From NCBI GenBank assembly GCA_041390125.1, contig JAWKQN010000024.1, positions 1 to 54,999 of the forward strand: a stretch of DNA of 54,999 nt, in the 5' to 3' direction. The notes under the pieces were generated by a model, which was given only the letters and a program-made list of their open reading frames with translations, had not been told where the DNA came from and did not search any database. The position numbers and the translations under genes are program-made. Positions 17,351 to 26,692 of the stretch are shown here, piece after piece. This DNA comes from Gemmatimonadota bacterium. Its GTDB lineage: Bacteria > Gemmatimonadota > Gemmatimonadetes > Longimicrobiales > Gaopeijiaceae. Every line of letters begins with the position of its first letter. Positions within the stretch are counted from its first letter, which is position 1.

Positions 17351-17704
17351 ATGGGGCCTCGGAACGGACGTGCGGTGGGTGGAGGTGCGGCCGCGGGAGG
17401 GGGGAAGCGACGCGTCCGCCTGTACCCGGGGGCGGGGGACGCGGATCCCGACGCCGCACCGCGCCGCCCCGCCGGTCCGCGCGGGATCCGCGACGGACCG
17501 ATCCGCCGCGGTGCTCTTTCGCGCCACTCCAGACGAGGGCCGCGCCGGCGGGACCCCGAGGGGTGCCGTGCGAGGGCCGTGCGAGGTGAGGCCGGATGGT
17601 CCATGCGACCGCCCGACGATGACCCGACGGGCGCCGCGCGACGCTTTCGAAGCGGGGACCGCTGCTCTCCGATGGAGCCCGGGTCATGCCACACGGAGGA
17701 TCCG
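17351..17704. other. Intergenic region between divergent genes
   Basis: If the TTG start at 17350 is right, 354 bases separate the two divergent genes, and both promoters should lie here. No convincing -35/-10 boxes were identified in this GC-rich sequence. One exact tandem 11-bp repeat occurs at 17565-17586. If the GTG at 17527 is used instead, the gap is 177 bases. Confidence 0.5.
17565..17586. repeat. Exact tandem 11-bp repeat
   Basis: GCCGTGCGAGG occurs twice head-to-tail (17565-17575 and 17576-17586) in the divergent intergenic region. It is probably a small slippage product. No function is evident. Confidence 0.5.
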
Positions 17705-19012
17705 ATGAATCGAATCTGCGCTCTCTGTCTCGCGCTCGCGCTGGGCGCGTGCCGACCCGTGCCACCGCAGATACGCGCCCCCCATCCGGCCGACGTCGTG
17801 GTGTCGTGGAACGAGCGCCTCCTGGAGATCGCCGAGGCGGAGGATGGCTTCTTCACGCTGAAGGGCGTGCGCACGGCCGCGATGATGCATCTGGCGATGC
17901 ACGACGCCTTGAACGCCGTCGAGCCGCGCTTCGGGACCTTCTCCCCGGTGGCCTCGTCGTCCACCGCGGACCCGGTCGCGGCCGCGTCCGAGGCCGCCTA
18001 CGCCGTCGTCGTGTCGCAGTATCCGGATCGCCGGCAGGTCCTCGACGACGAGCGGGCGCGGTGGACCCCCGCGGACGCCGACGTCGGGAACGCGGCGTCC
18101 GACCTCGGGAGCCGCGTCGCGGCCGCGGTCGTCGAGACGCGGAACGGCGACGGCTGGGACGCGGAGACGGCCTACGAGTGGCATCCGATGGGCCCGGGGG
18201 TCTACGCGCAGTTCAGCGAGCACAGCGGAACCCCGGAAGGGTTCGTGTTCGGCGCCGGTTGGGCCGCCGTCCGGCCGTTCCTCCTGGAGCGCGGGGACCA
18301 GTTCCGTTCACCGCCGCCACCGGAGATCCGAAGCGAGGCCTACACCCGGGCGTTCGTCGAGGTCAAGGATGTGGGTGCGGCCGTGAGCACGAACCGCACG
18401 GCGGATCAGACCCACTTCGCGCTGTGGTGGAAGGAGTTCGTGGAGAAGTCGCACAATCGCCTGGCCCGGGAGCTGGTGACGGCGGAGTCGCTGGACCTCT
18501 GGGAGGCCGCCCGCCTCTTCGCGCTGCTCAACGTCAGCGTGTTCGACGGGTACGTCGCCTCCTTCGACTCCAAGTTCTTCTACAATCACTGGCGTCCCTA
18601 TACTGCCATCCGCTGGGCCGAGCACGACGGCAATCCCGATACCGAAGCGGACGCGACCTGGACCAACCTGCACGACCACACCTATGCCTTTCCGTCCTAT
18701 CCGTCGGCACACGGCACGGTGTGCGGAGCCGCGATGACGGTGTTGGCCAGCGTGTTCGGGGAGGAGCGCCCGTTCGACATGACCATCCGGGCGGTGGACC
18801 GCTCCGGGCCCGGCTCGGGGCTGGTGGAGATGGATCCGCCGACGCGCCACTTCGAGCGCTTCGCGCAGGCCGCCGACGAGTGCGCGCTCTCGCGCGTCTA
18901 TCTGGGCATCCACTTCCGGTACGACTCCGAAGCCGGCACTGCGCTGGGCAGGGACGTCGGGGGACTGGCCGCGGCGGCCCTGCCGCCGAGGCAGGCACCG
19001 GGGGAGCGGTAG
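17705..19012 (+). CDS. Vanadium-dependent haloperoxidase/PAP2-like lipoprotein
   Basis: This 435-aa protein begins with a short leader and lipobox (LALGAC). The C-terminal half has all three parts of the vanadate/phosphate site of the PAP2-haloperoxidase superfamily: K-x6-RP (KFFYNHWRP), PSAH (SYPSAHG) and SRx5H (SRVYLGIH). Superfamily members either oxidise halides with hydrogen peroxide or dephosphorylate small substrates. The sequence style, with a long helical N-terminal domain, is that of the bacterial vanadium chloroperoxidase-like group, but activity cannot be decided here. GGAGG at 17695-17699 supports the ATG at 17705. The product should face the periplasm or the cell surface. Confidence 0.88.
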   Translation: MNRICALCLALALGACRPVPPQIRAPHPADVVVSWNERLLEIAEAEDGFFTLKGVRTAAMMHLAMHDALNAVEPRFGTFSPVASSSTADPVAAASEAAYAVVVSQYPDRRQVLDDERARWTPADADVGNAASDLGSRVAAAVVETRNGDGWDAETAYEWHPMGPGVYAQFSEHSGTPEGFVFGAGWAAVRPFLLERGDQFRSPPPPEIRSEAYTRAFVEVKDVGAAVSTNRTADQTHFALWWKEFVEKSHNRLARELVTAESLDLWEAARLFALLNVSVFDGYVASFDSKFFYNHWRPYTAIRWAEHDGNPDTEADATWTNLHDHTYAFPSYPSAHGTVCGAAMTVLASVFGEERPFDMTIRAVDRSGPGSGLVEMDPPTRHFERFAQAADECALSRVYLGIHFRYDSEAGTALGRDVGGLAAAALPPRQAPGER

Positions 19013-19154
19013 AGGGGCGTGGTGGGGCGCCTCCCTGGGGCGCCCGACGTCCGTCCGGAGGGGGCCAGGGGGCGTCGGGTCGATGCGCCGGGGCACCGGA
19101 CGGCGGTCGACGGGGTCTGGTAGGGGTCCGCGACCGATCGACCCGGAGGACTCC

Positions 19155-19643
19155 ATGGCCGACGATGCCTCGATTCGTGACCTGCTCGCGCGCGTGCTCG
19201 GGTGGGGGGAGGCGCACCTGACGCTCGAGGCCGCCGTCGAGGGGCTCGACCCCGCGCTGCGCGGCGTGCGGCCGACCGGGCTGCCCCACTCGATCTGGGA
19301 GTTGGTGGAGCACATCCGGATCGCGCAGCGCGATCTGCTCGACTTCACGCGGCCCGGCGCGTATTCGACTCCCGACTGGCCACGCGAGTACTGGCCCGAT
19401 GCGCCCGCGCCGCCGGACGACGCGGCGTGGGCGCGGACGCTCGAGCGCATCCGCGAGGACGCGCTGGCCCTGTCCGGGATCGTCCATGACCCCGCCATCG
19501 ACCTGTCCGCTCCCGTACCGCACGGAGACCGTGCAGGGCAGACCTACGCCCGCTCGCTGCTCGTGGCGCAGGACCACGCGGCCTACCACATCGGCCAGGT
19601 CGTCACCGTGCGACAGCTCCTCGAGGCGGCGGCGGCGGGATAG
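19155..19643 (+). CDS. DinB family protein
   Basis: This 162-aa four-helix protein of the DinB/YfiT-like type has the three metal-ligand histidines in the expected places: near LPHSIWELVEHI early on, and in DHAAYHIGQ close to the end. DinB-fold proteins bind a divalent metal and include thiol-dependent transferases; most members are uncharacterised. GGAGG 5 bases before the ATG at 19155 fixes the start. It lies 142 bases after the haloperoxidase-like gene on the same strand. Confidence 0.88.
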   Translation: MADDASIRDLLARVLGWGEAHLTLEAAVEGLDPALRGVRPTGLPHSIWELVEHIRIAQRDLLDFTRPGAYSTPDWPREYWPDAPAPPDDAAWARTLERIREDALALSGIVHDPAIDLSAPVPHGDRAGQTYARSLLVAQDHAAYHIGQVVTVRQLLEAAAAG

Positions 19644-19873
19644 CTCCCGTCCCGGTCGGCGAGACCCCGGTCGGACAGACGATCCCGGCTCCGTCGTACG
19701 AGGTGTGGGACAGACGTACGGGAGAGGTCGGGAGGTGGGCGATGGGTGCGGGTGGCGGAGAGGAGCCGGGCGGGCGCTGGTCGCGTCGAGACTTGGTGGG
19801 GTCGGACGGCTGAGGGTAGAAGCCGCTCGCCGGGCGTCTCGGGCACCCGCGGGCAGATGCCGCCGTCCTGCGT

Positions 19874-20584
19874 TCAGCCGGTCGTCTCCATGCGGGTGTA
19901 GCGCTCGACGACCCGCATCTCCCCGTTGGGAAACTGCACGACCTGCGTCCGCTCGCGCGGCAGCCCGCGCTCGTCGAGGAGGAGGGTGGCGGAGCCCGAC
20001 GGGGTCGCCGCGACCGTGATGTCGAAGCGTACGCCGTCTCCGGTCGCTGCGTCGGTCAATCCGTCCACGACCACCCACTCCCGCACGCCGCCCTCCGCGT
20101 GGTCGGCTCCCTGGCCCGCCGTCAGCATGGCGAGGTTGTGGAGCACACCCATCCTCATAAGGCCCACCAGCAGGGCCTCCTCGAGGGCGGCCGGCCGGGT
20201 CGCGTTCGTCGGCGCCGTCGCGGAGCCGAAGCGGTAGGCGTCCCCGTCCGCCAGCAGGCGGACGTCGACGGGTCCGCCGCCGAAGGTGCCCGTGGCGGCC
20301 AGCTCGGTCCGATCCGCGGACGTGTGGAGCGTTCCCTCCAGGTCCGCCGTGAAGGCGCCTTCCGATGTGACGTGGAACGCCAGGGAGACGGACTCGGCAT
20401 CGAGGAGCCGCTGCTCGACCGCCGCGTACCGCGCGGAAGGGTCCTCAGGAAGAGCGCCGTTCCCGCCCCGCCCGTCCCCCGAGGCACCGCACGCGCTGGT
20501 CCCGAGCACGAGCAGGCAGACCGCGGCCCGCCCAGCCGAGAGCCTGGGTGCGCGAGCGGGCCCTCCTTCGTACCAGCGTGTCAT
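19874..20584 (-). CDS. Hypothetical lipoprotein, LolA/LppX-like by pattern
   Basis: This 236-aa protein has a lipobox (LGTSAC, Cys32) after a hydrophobic leader. The mature region alternates short strands with polar turns (VSLAFHVTSEG, DLEGTLHTS, ADGDAYRF), suggesting a curved beta-sheet lipid carrier such as LolA/LppX. This is inference from secondary-structure style only. Its ATG overlaps the stop of the metallo-beta-lactamase-fold gene by 4 bases (ATGA), so the two are translationally coupled and probably work together in the envelope. Confidence 0.72.
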   Translation of the reverse strand: MTRWYEGGPARAPRLSAGRAAVCLLVLGTSACGASGDGRGGNGALPEDPSARYAAVEQRLLDAESVSLAFHVTSEGAFTADLEGTLHTSADRTELAATGTFGGGPVDVRLLADGDAYRFGSATAPTNATRPAALEEALLVGLMRMGVLHNLAMLTAGQGADHAEGGVREWVVVDGLTDAATGDGVRFDITVAATPSGSATLLLDERGLPRERTQVVQFPNGEMRVVERYTRMETTG

Positions 20585-21426
20585 GTGCCTCCTCCAGCCG
20601 TGATGCGGACGACCCTTTCCGTTACGGTGGGAAAGCGCTCGAATTGCAGGACGTCGTGACCCGGGACCACGCGCGCCGGGTCCCCGGCCAGCTCCTCCAT
20701 GCGCCGGTGCGCGGCGATGTTCGCCTCCCGATCCTCCGGCGAGAACGTGGCGCTGGCCCGCCCCTCGTGCAGGTTGCGGTAGAGGTAGGCGTTGTCGGAG
20801 GCCAGCACCCAGGGCTGCGGCGTCTCCACCCGCAGGTACTGTGATGCGAAGGTGTGGCGGGCGCCGATGTAGGCGCGGATCCCGGGCAGGATCTCGACGT
20901 CGTCTCCTGCCACGAAGCGGACCTGTCCGGCCATGTTCCTCGCCAGCAGGTGCTCGATGTCGGCGCGATCGATGCCACCGGTACGGCCTCCGGGCTGCCA
21001 GGCCGCACCCGTGTAGTAGGTATACTCGGCTTCCTGCAGCCAGAGCGTGGCGTTCGGGAACAGCGCGATGCCGCCCATGTGGTCCCAGTGGGCGTGGCTG
21101 ATGATCACGTCGGTCACGTCCTCGGCGCGGATGCCCGCGCGCGCGAGGGCCTCGTCCGGGCGTTCGAAGTCGCCGAAGGTGAAGCGCTCCAGCCACGCTT
21201 CGCGGAAGAAGCCGGTATCAAACAGCACTACGTGTTCGGCGTCGCGCAGCACCCACATCACCATCGCGATGTCGAGCGCCTCGCCCTCGGGTGCTCCCGG
21301 CATCAGCCCGCGCAGGGGGAAGTCGGCGATGGTCCCGTAGCGCACCGCCAGGATCTCCCACTGCTGGGCGGGGAGGGGGGCCGCGAAGGCCAGGAGCGAC
21401 AGGAGCAGGAAAAGGCGGCGGCGCAC
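20581..21426 (-). CDS. Exported metallo-beta-lactamase-fold hydrolase
   Basis: The metal motif HAHWDH is present, together with later ligands in ARHTF, SDNAY and PGHD. This places the protein in the N-acyl homoserine lactonase/glyoxalase-II-like MBL group. A GTG at 21426, 7 bases after GAGG, gives 281 residues beginning directly with a signal peptide (RRRLFLLLSLLAFAAPLPAQ), and the longer TTG form adds only non-coding-like sequence. The enzyme is therefore expected in the periplasm. The next gene, a lipoprotein, is translationally coupled. The substrate (lactone, phosphodiester or other ester) is not known. Confidence 0.87.
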   Translation of the reverse strand: MRRRLFLLLSLLAFAAPLPAQQWEILAVRYGTIADFPLRGLMPGAPEGEALDIAMVMWVLRDAEHVVLFDTGFFREAWLERFTFGDFERPDEALARAGIRAEDVTDVIISHAHWDHMGGIALFPNATLWLQEAEYTYYTGAAWQPGGRTGGIDRADIEHLLARNMAGQVRFVAGDDVEILPGIRAYIGARHTFASQYLRVETPQPWVLASDNAYLYRNLHEGRASATFSPEDREANIAAHRRMEELAGDPARVVPGHDVLQFERFPTVTERVVRITAGGGT

Positions 21427-21617
21427 GCGTGAGCCTCGGTCGGATGCGGAGTCGCGCGGGGCGTCCCCTGGAAGGCGCCGGTGCGGCACCGTTGGCGGCA
21501 AGCTCGTACGCTGCCCCGATTCCGGCAAATCCGGGCCGCGAACTCCCGTGAGAGCGCGGAGTACTGGGCGGATCGCCCGCTGCCGCCGCCGCGCGCGTCC
21601 TCGAACCCCACCCGTCC

Positions 21618-22487
21618 ATGTCCTTCAGCGCTGACGACCTCGTGGCCCTGCTCGACCTCGAGCCGCTCGAGGAGAACATCTACCGGGGCAGCAACCGCGA
21701 CATCGGCACGCGGCGCATCTACGGTGGCCAGGTGCTGGCGCAGGCGTTGGCCGCAGCGCAGCGCACCGTCGAGGACAGCCGGCTCGTACACTCGCTCCAC
21801 GGCTACTTCATCCTTGCGGGTGACCTGGCTGCGCCGGTGGTCTACTTCGTCGATCGGTTGCGCGACGGCGGGTCCTTCACGACCCGCCGCGTCACCGCCA
21901 TCCAGCACGGTCGCGCCATCTTCAACATGGCCGCGTCCTTCCACAAGGCGGAGGACGGACTGGAGCACCAGGAGCCGATGCCCGAGGCGCCTGCCCCGGA
22001 TTCCCTCACGCCCGAGCTCGAGCTCATCCGGCAGCGGGCCGGCAGCATTCCCTCGCCGCTGCGCGAGGTACTGACGCAGGACCGGCCGTTGGACTTCCGG
22101 CCGGCCGATCAGGGGGACCCCTTCGACAACGCCCCCAAGGCGCCGCAGCGGACGTGGTGGGTGCGGGCCAACGGTGTCCTCGGGGACGATCCCCTGATCC
22201 ACCGGGCGGTGCTTGCCTATGCCTCCGACTACGGACTGCTGGTGTCCGCCGTGCGTCCGCACGGGATGAGCTTCCGCGACCCGCGCCTGATGGTGGCCAG
22301 CCTCGACCACTCCCTCTGGTTCCACCGGCCCTTCCGGGTGGACGAGTGGCTCCTGTACGTGGTCGAAAGTCCCGTCGCCGCCGGGGGCCGCGCCTTCACG
22401 CGCGGCACCTACTACACGCGCGACGGCCTGCTCGTGGCGTCGGTGGCGCAGGAAGGGCTGATGCGGACGGTCTCGCCGGGTCGGTGA
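21618..22487 (+). CDS. tesB: Acyl-CoA thioesterase II
   Basis: This 289-aa double-hotdog protein matches TesB along its length: the N-terminal RIYGGQVLAQAL and LVHSLHGYFILAGD, and in the second hotdog the catalytic Asp in ASDYGLL, a Ser/Thr region MVASLDHSLWFHRPF, and the terminal Gln in VASVAQEGLMR. It hydrolyses medium- and long-chain acyl-CoA to free acid and CoA in the cytoplasm. The ATG at 21618 has no clear ribosome-binding site. It stands as a single gene, converging with the DUF892 gene. Confidence 0.95.
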   Translation: MSFSADDLVALLDLEPLEENIYRGSNRDIGTRRIYGGQVLAQALAAAQRTVEDSRLVHSLHGYFILAGDLAAPVVYFVDRLRDGGSFTTRRVTAIQHGRAIFNMAASFHKAEDGLEHQEPMPEAPAPDSLTPELELIRQRAGSIPSPLREVLTQDRPLDFRPADQGDPFDNAPKAPQRTWWVRANGVLGDDPLIHRAVLAYASDYGLLVSAVRPHGMSFRDPRLMVASLDHSLWFHRPFRVDEWLLYVVESPVAAGGRAFTRGTYYTRDGLLVASVAQEGLMRTVSPGR

Positions 22488-22548
22488 ACCGCCCTCACTC
22501 GGGTGGGTGATGGTGCGCCGGCCCGGAAGCACGGGAGCCCGCCGGGGG

Positions 22549-22578
22549 CGGGCCCCCCGGACCCCGGAACGGGGCCCG
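22549..22578. terminator. Hairpin between convergent tesB and DUF892 genes
   Basis: An 8-bp GC stem (22549-22556 with 22571-22578) with a 14-base loop lies in the convergent gap and could act on both strands. There is no T tract. Confidence 0.4.
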
Positions 22579-22604
22579 AGGGAGCGACGCCGGTCCAGCG
22601 CGGA

Positions 22605-23120
22605 TCAGGCGCGAGCAGCGCGGGTGTTGACGCTCTCCTTCGCGAGGCGCGTCAGCAGGCTGTCGGCCTTCTTCTCCTCCTCCAACGTCTGGCCCAGCAG
22701 GGCGTGGTCCTCGGCACGGCCGAGCATCTCCGCGTAGGTGGCCACGGTGCCGTAGCCCGCGATCTCGTAGTGCTCCACCCGTTGCGCCGACGCGATGAGC
22801 CCCGCGTCCCGAACGCCGTGCGGGGCATCCTTGCCGAAGAGACGGGTGGAGTCGTCCACCAGCTCCTTGGCTTCCTTGATCAGACCCTTCATGCCGTGGC
22901 AGGTGTGCCCGCTCTTGTCGACCTTGAGCCGGTCGAGGATCTGCTCGAGCCGGGCCTTGTGCCCGCGCGTCTCCTCCAGATGGTCGCGGAAGGCACGCTC
23001 CAGATCAGGTGTGGAGGCGTTCTCGGCCATCGTGGGCAGGGCGCTGATCAACTGGGTCTCCGCGCTCAGGAGATCGCGGAGCTGGTAGACGTAGAGGTCC
23101 TGAAGATTCTGGGGCGTCAT
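22605..23120 (-). CDS. DUF892 (YciF-like) ferritin-like protein
   Basis: This 171-aa helical protein of the YciE/YciF family (PF05974) starts with the characteristic LQDLYVYQLRDLLSAETQL helix and has further Glu/His pairs (HLEETRGHKARL, QRVEHYEIAGYGT) able to hold a di-iron site. Family members are stress-induced ferritin-like bundles. The start ATG at 23120 begins directly at the conserved helix. The upstream in-frame sequence is the shadow of the neighbouring gene. Confidence 0.93.
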   Translation of the reverse strand: MTPQNLQDLYVYQLRDLLSAETQLISALPTMAENASTPDLERAFRDHLEETRGHKARLEQILDRLKVDKSGHTCHGMKGLIKEAKELVDDSTRLFGKDAPHGVRDAGLIASAQRVEHYEIAGYGTVATYAEMLGRAEDHALLGQTLEEEKKADSLLTRLAKESVNTRAARA

Positions 23121-23377
23121 GCGTTGCCTCCCGCTTGGACGATCGGGTTCGAGTCGACCCGCGGTCCGGCGCAGACGGCACAACGGTGGGGGAGCCCGGC
23201 GCGCCCGCGTTGTCCGGCACGCGGGGGGATCCATGGGGTGGCAACACCCGCGCCATGCCCGCGCCGCTGGAGCGGCACCGGCGATCGGCCGGCGGATCGC
23301 TCCTGGCGATCCTGCTGGGCGTTTCGTTCGTGCACGACCCGAGGGGCTGCAACACGACCCGGCCCTCGCCCGCTGCT

Positions 23378-26300
23378 TCAGCGTCCCGGTCGGTCCCACC
23401 ACCCGACGGGTCGGTCGTCGGCCCGGAGCATGTCGCCGTCGATCCAGGGGTAGGGGCCGTACGGACGCTCCTCCGGCCAGAGCTCGTCGAGCGTGGCGGC
23501 GTCGTACATCCTCCCCGCCTTCATGACCCACCGGATGGCGGTCGTGTTGTGGATGTCGCTCAAAGGATCGGCGTCCAGGACGATCAGGTCCGCGAGCTTC
23601 CCCGCTTCCAACGACCCGATGTCGCGCTCCATGCCCAGGAAGCGGGCGCCGTGCATCGTGGCCACCTCCAGCGTCCCCATGGGATCCATGGCGGTGGCGA
23701 TCATCCACATCTCCCAGTGGGACCCGATCCCGTGATGTTGACCGTGCGAGCCGATCGCCCCGCCTCCGCCCCGCGCGATGATGTCGGCCATCCCCAGCGC
23801 GATGAACGGGAACGTGTAGTCGGTCTCCGGACGCAGCGTGCGGCGACGCGTGGGGGGAATGAGGTGGCGCCAAGGCAGCCAGCGCTGCTGCTTCGGATCC
23901 TTCCACTGGTCGTCCACCTGCCAGAAGTACTCCTCGCTCCAGGCGCCGGCTCCCCCGACCACGAACGTCGGTGAATAGACCGCGCCCGCCCGGCCGAACA
24001 GTTGGGCCACGTCGTCGTAGAGCGGTGCATAGCTCATCGGATGCTCCCAGCCGGTCTGACCGTCGAGCGTCGTGCCGATGTTGTAGGCCAGGTCCGCCCC
24101 TTCTCCCGTCACCATCACCCGCTTCTCCCGCGCGATGTCGGCGATCCACTGCCGCTGGCTCCGCAGCGGTTGCCCGTACTGCTTGATGGCGACGGCGCCC
24201 CAGTCCAACAGCCGGTTGATCTCGTGCAGCGCGTCTTCATAGCTGCCGATCTCGTTGGACCGGGCCCGGTCGCCGGGGGACATGTTCTCCCCGGTGCTGA
24301 ATACCCGTGGCCCGACCGTCAGCCCCGCCTCGATCATCTCCGCCTCCGGGAAGACCGCCGCGGACCAGCCGATGGGGTCCATGGTCGTCGTGACGCCGTA
24401 GGCCAGGTAGGCGGCCGCCTCGAAGTTGCGACGCGGCAGGATGCCGGAATGCTCACGGTGGTGGTGCGCGTGCGGGTCCACGATGCCGGGCATGACTGTG
24501 GCACCCGCGAGGTCGATCACCCGCTCGGCCGCCCCGGTGTCACAGAGGCCCACGCAGGCGAGGCGGCCGTCCGCGACCACGATGGTGGCGTCGTCGAGCA
24601 CTCCGCCGCCGTTCATGGGCAGCACCCGCGCGTGGGTGAGCGCCAGGGTGCCGGATCCCAGCGCGCGGGGAACGCGCAGCGTGATCCGGGTCGTGTCCGT
24701 CCGGTCGGTGGCGGGATCGTACCGGTAGTAGCGGGCTCCGCTCCCGAATTCGAGTGTGCCATCCCCGCGCCAGCGCGGATACAGCCCGCCCTCGCGGGTG
24801 AGCTGCCGCACGTCCGGATCGGCGCGCTTGTCGATCCGGGCGGGAGGGGCCGCGCCCACGGTGCTGGGCAGCGGGGCCACGTACACGTTGAAGGCCTCGG
24901 CAAACGCAATCCAGCGCCCGTCGGGGGAGGAAACGACCTCGTCCGCGTACGGCAGGAGCGCGTGGACCTGACGATCGCTCCCGTCCGGGCGCACCGAGAC
25001 GAGCGCCGTGCCGCGCGGTTGGGAGTCGGGCGGGGCTTCCTCCGGGAAGAAGATCCGCCCCTCGGGCCCGAACGACGCCCGCACGATCTGACGACGCCCG
25101 CCGGCCTGAGCGCCGCCGTCGTGCCGCGTGCTGGCGCGCGTCAACACCGCCTCCGGAGCGCCGGACCGGGTGAGACGGACGATCTCGTACCACGGGTTGC
25201 TGGCCCAGGTGCGGCCGCGCGCGGTCGCGCCCGACCCCCGGGTGACGAGGAGGGTGCCGTCGGAGCCCCACACGGGGTTCACGTACTCGCCCGCGTCGGC
25301 TTCCAACCGCTCGGGCCGCGATCCCGGTCGGCTGGGCACGCGCCACAGGCGGCCGCGTTCGAGGTCGTGCCAGCTCGCGAACACGATGGACCCGCCGTCG
25401 GGAGACCACGTTCCCGAGTACTCGAGCGGCTCGAAGGAATCCTCCGTCAGGCGCTGCGGCACGCCGTCCGGCAGATCCATCACCCACAGGCGCCCGACGG
25501 CCTGGAAGAGCAGACGGCGCCCGTCCGGTGACGCCGTGGGCCAGCGCATGAAGCGCACCTCGACGGGGCCGTCGGAGATGCGGTGATCGCCGCGCGCCTG
25601 CTCCGACATCGTGCGCACCACACGGGCGCGATGCTGAAGCGTGGAGACCGTGCCGCTCGCGACGTCCAGCCGGCGCACCTTCCCCCCCTGCGAGATCACG
25701 AGCGCACGGCTGTCCGCGGTCCACGCGTACCCGGGCAGCACCCGCAACGTCTTGATGCCCTCGGCCATGTCCAGCTCGATGGGGTCCATCACCCGCCGCT
25801 CGGCTCCCGACGCGAGATCGCGCAGGAACAACGCGGTCCGAGGGCCGATGCGGAGCCCGCGCCAGGAGACCGTCCCGTCCGGGATGCGGCGGGCGAACGC
25901 CAGCCAGCGGCCGTCGGGCGAGGGCTCTGGAGCGATCGCGCCCCCGCTGGAGCCCCGATACTGCGCTTGATCCGTGCCGGTGGTGATCTCCGAGACCACC
26001 CCCGAGCGGAGATCGAGTCGCCGCAGCTGCATCCCGCCCTCGATGAGGCCGTCGGCCGACACGGGGACGTGGTAGTACAGGTGCTGTCCATCCGCGGAAG
26101 GCGCAGGCCAGGCCGCGCCTCGTTGTGAAGCGCCCACCAGCTCCCGTCCGGGGCCGCCGTCGAGTGGGTAGGTCCAGATGCCGGCCCTGCGGCCGCCCAC
26201 ACCCTGCGGCTGCTGGCGCAGCACGATGGATCGGCCGTCCGGCGTCCAGCGCGGCTCGACGACGCGGGTCGCGGGATCGAGGAAGAGCGGACGTGGCTCG

Positions 26301-26692
26301 CCCCCGTCGGCGCCCATGATCCAAGGATTGCTCTGTCCCGCGCGGTCCGAGACGAAGACGATGTGCGTCCCATCGGGCGAGAAGCGCGGATGGATGTTGG
26401 TGGCCACTCCGCTGTCTTGCGTGAGGCACTCCGCCTCCCCACCGCGCGCCGGCATGCGATAGATCTGCCCCAGCAGGTCGAACACCACCCATTCCCCATC
26501 GGGAGAGATGTCGACCGACATCCACGTCCCCTGGTCGGTCGTGAAGTCGATCGTCCGGGTACGGCCGCGAGCCGCCGTGACGTCCCACGCGGTGAGGGAC
26601 TCGACCGGTGCCTCCTGGCCTCCGACGCTGCCCTGCGCGCCGGGGAGGAGGAGCAGCAGCAGAGCGATCGGAGGAGTCAGGTGCGCGCGCAT
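23378..26692 (-). CDS. TolB-propeller amidohydrolase, exported (1104 aa)
   Basis: This very large protein has three parts: a Sec signal (residues 1-28, LLLLLLPGAQG), a TolB/PD40 beta-propeller of about 650 residues with many D-G-x-W/x-I-x-F repeats (SPDGTHIVFVSDRAG, SPDGRRLLF, SPDGGSIVFASW), and a C-terminal amidohydrolase domain. That domain has the HxH metal motif in DPHAHHH, a Lys in AIKQYGQ, a later SHGQHHG and the terminal LEAGKLADLIVLDADP. Such fusions, common in Gemmatimonadota and Bacteroidota, are thought to hydrolyse peptides or cyclic amides in the periplasm, with the propeller as a substrate gate. The ATG at 26692 starts at the signal peptide; the longer in-frame form is non-coding in style. 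Confidence 0.92.
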   Translation of the reverse strand: MRAHLTPPIALLLLLLPGAQGSVGGQEAPVESLTAWDVTAARGRTRTIDFTTDQGTWMSVDISPDGEWVVFDLLGQIYRMPARGGEAECLTQDSGVATNIHPRFSPDGTHIVFVSDRAGQSNPWIMGADGGEPRPLFLDPATRVVEPRWTPDGRSIVLRQQPQGVGGRRAGIWTYPLDGGPGRELVGASQRGAAWPAPSADGQHLYYHVPVSADGLIEGGMQLRRLDLRSGVVSEITTGTDQAQYRGSSGGAIAPEPSPDGRWLAFARRIPDGTVSWRGLRIGPRTALFLRDLASGAERRVMDPIELDMAEGIKTLRVLPGYAWTADSRALVISQGGKVRRLDVASGTVSTLQHRARVVRTMSEQARGDHRISDGPVEVRFMRWPTASPDGRRLLFQAVGRLWVMDLPDGVPQRLTEDSFEPLEYSGTWSPDGGSIVFASWHDLERGRLWRVPSRPGSRPERLEADAGEYVNPVWGSDGTLLVTRGSGATARGRTWASNPWYEIVRLTRSGAPEAVLTRASTRHDGGAQAGGRRQIVRASFGPEGRIFFPEEAPPDSQPRGTALVSVRPDGSDRQVHALLPYADEVVSSPDGRWIAFAEAFNVYVAPLPSTVGAAPPARIDKRADPDVRQLTREGGLYPRWRGDGTLEFGSGARYYRYDPATDRTDTTRITLRVPRALGSGTLALTHARVLPMNGGGVLDDATIVVADGRLACVGLCDTGAAERVIDLAGATVMPGIVDPHAHHHREHSGILPRRNFEAAAYLAYGVTTTMDPIGWSAAVFPEAEMIEAGLTVGPRVFSTGENMSPGDRARSNEIGSYEDALHEINRLLDWGAVAIKQYGQPLRSQRQWIADIAREKRVMVTGEGADLAYNIGTTLDGQTGWEHPMSYAPLYDDVAQLFGRAGAVYSPTFVVGGAGAWSEEYFWQVDDQWKDPKQQRWLPWRHLIPPTRRRTLRPETDYTFPFIALGMADIIARGGGGAIGSHGQHHGIGSHWEMWMIATAMDPMGTLEVATMHGARFLGMERDIGSLEAGKLADLIVLDADPLSDIHNTTAIRWVMKAGRMYDAATLDELWPEERPYGPYPWIDGDMLRADDRPVGWWDRPGR

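Noticed and set aside
16289..19012. An extended start for the haloperoxidase-like gene
   Set aside because: The upstream part overlaps the DadA-type gene antisense; the lipobox and ribosome-binding site place the start at 17705.
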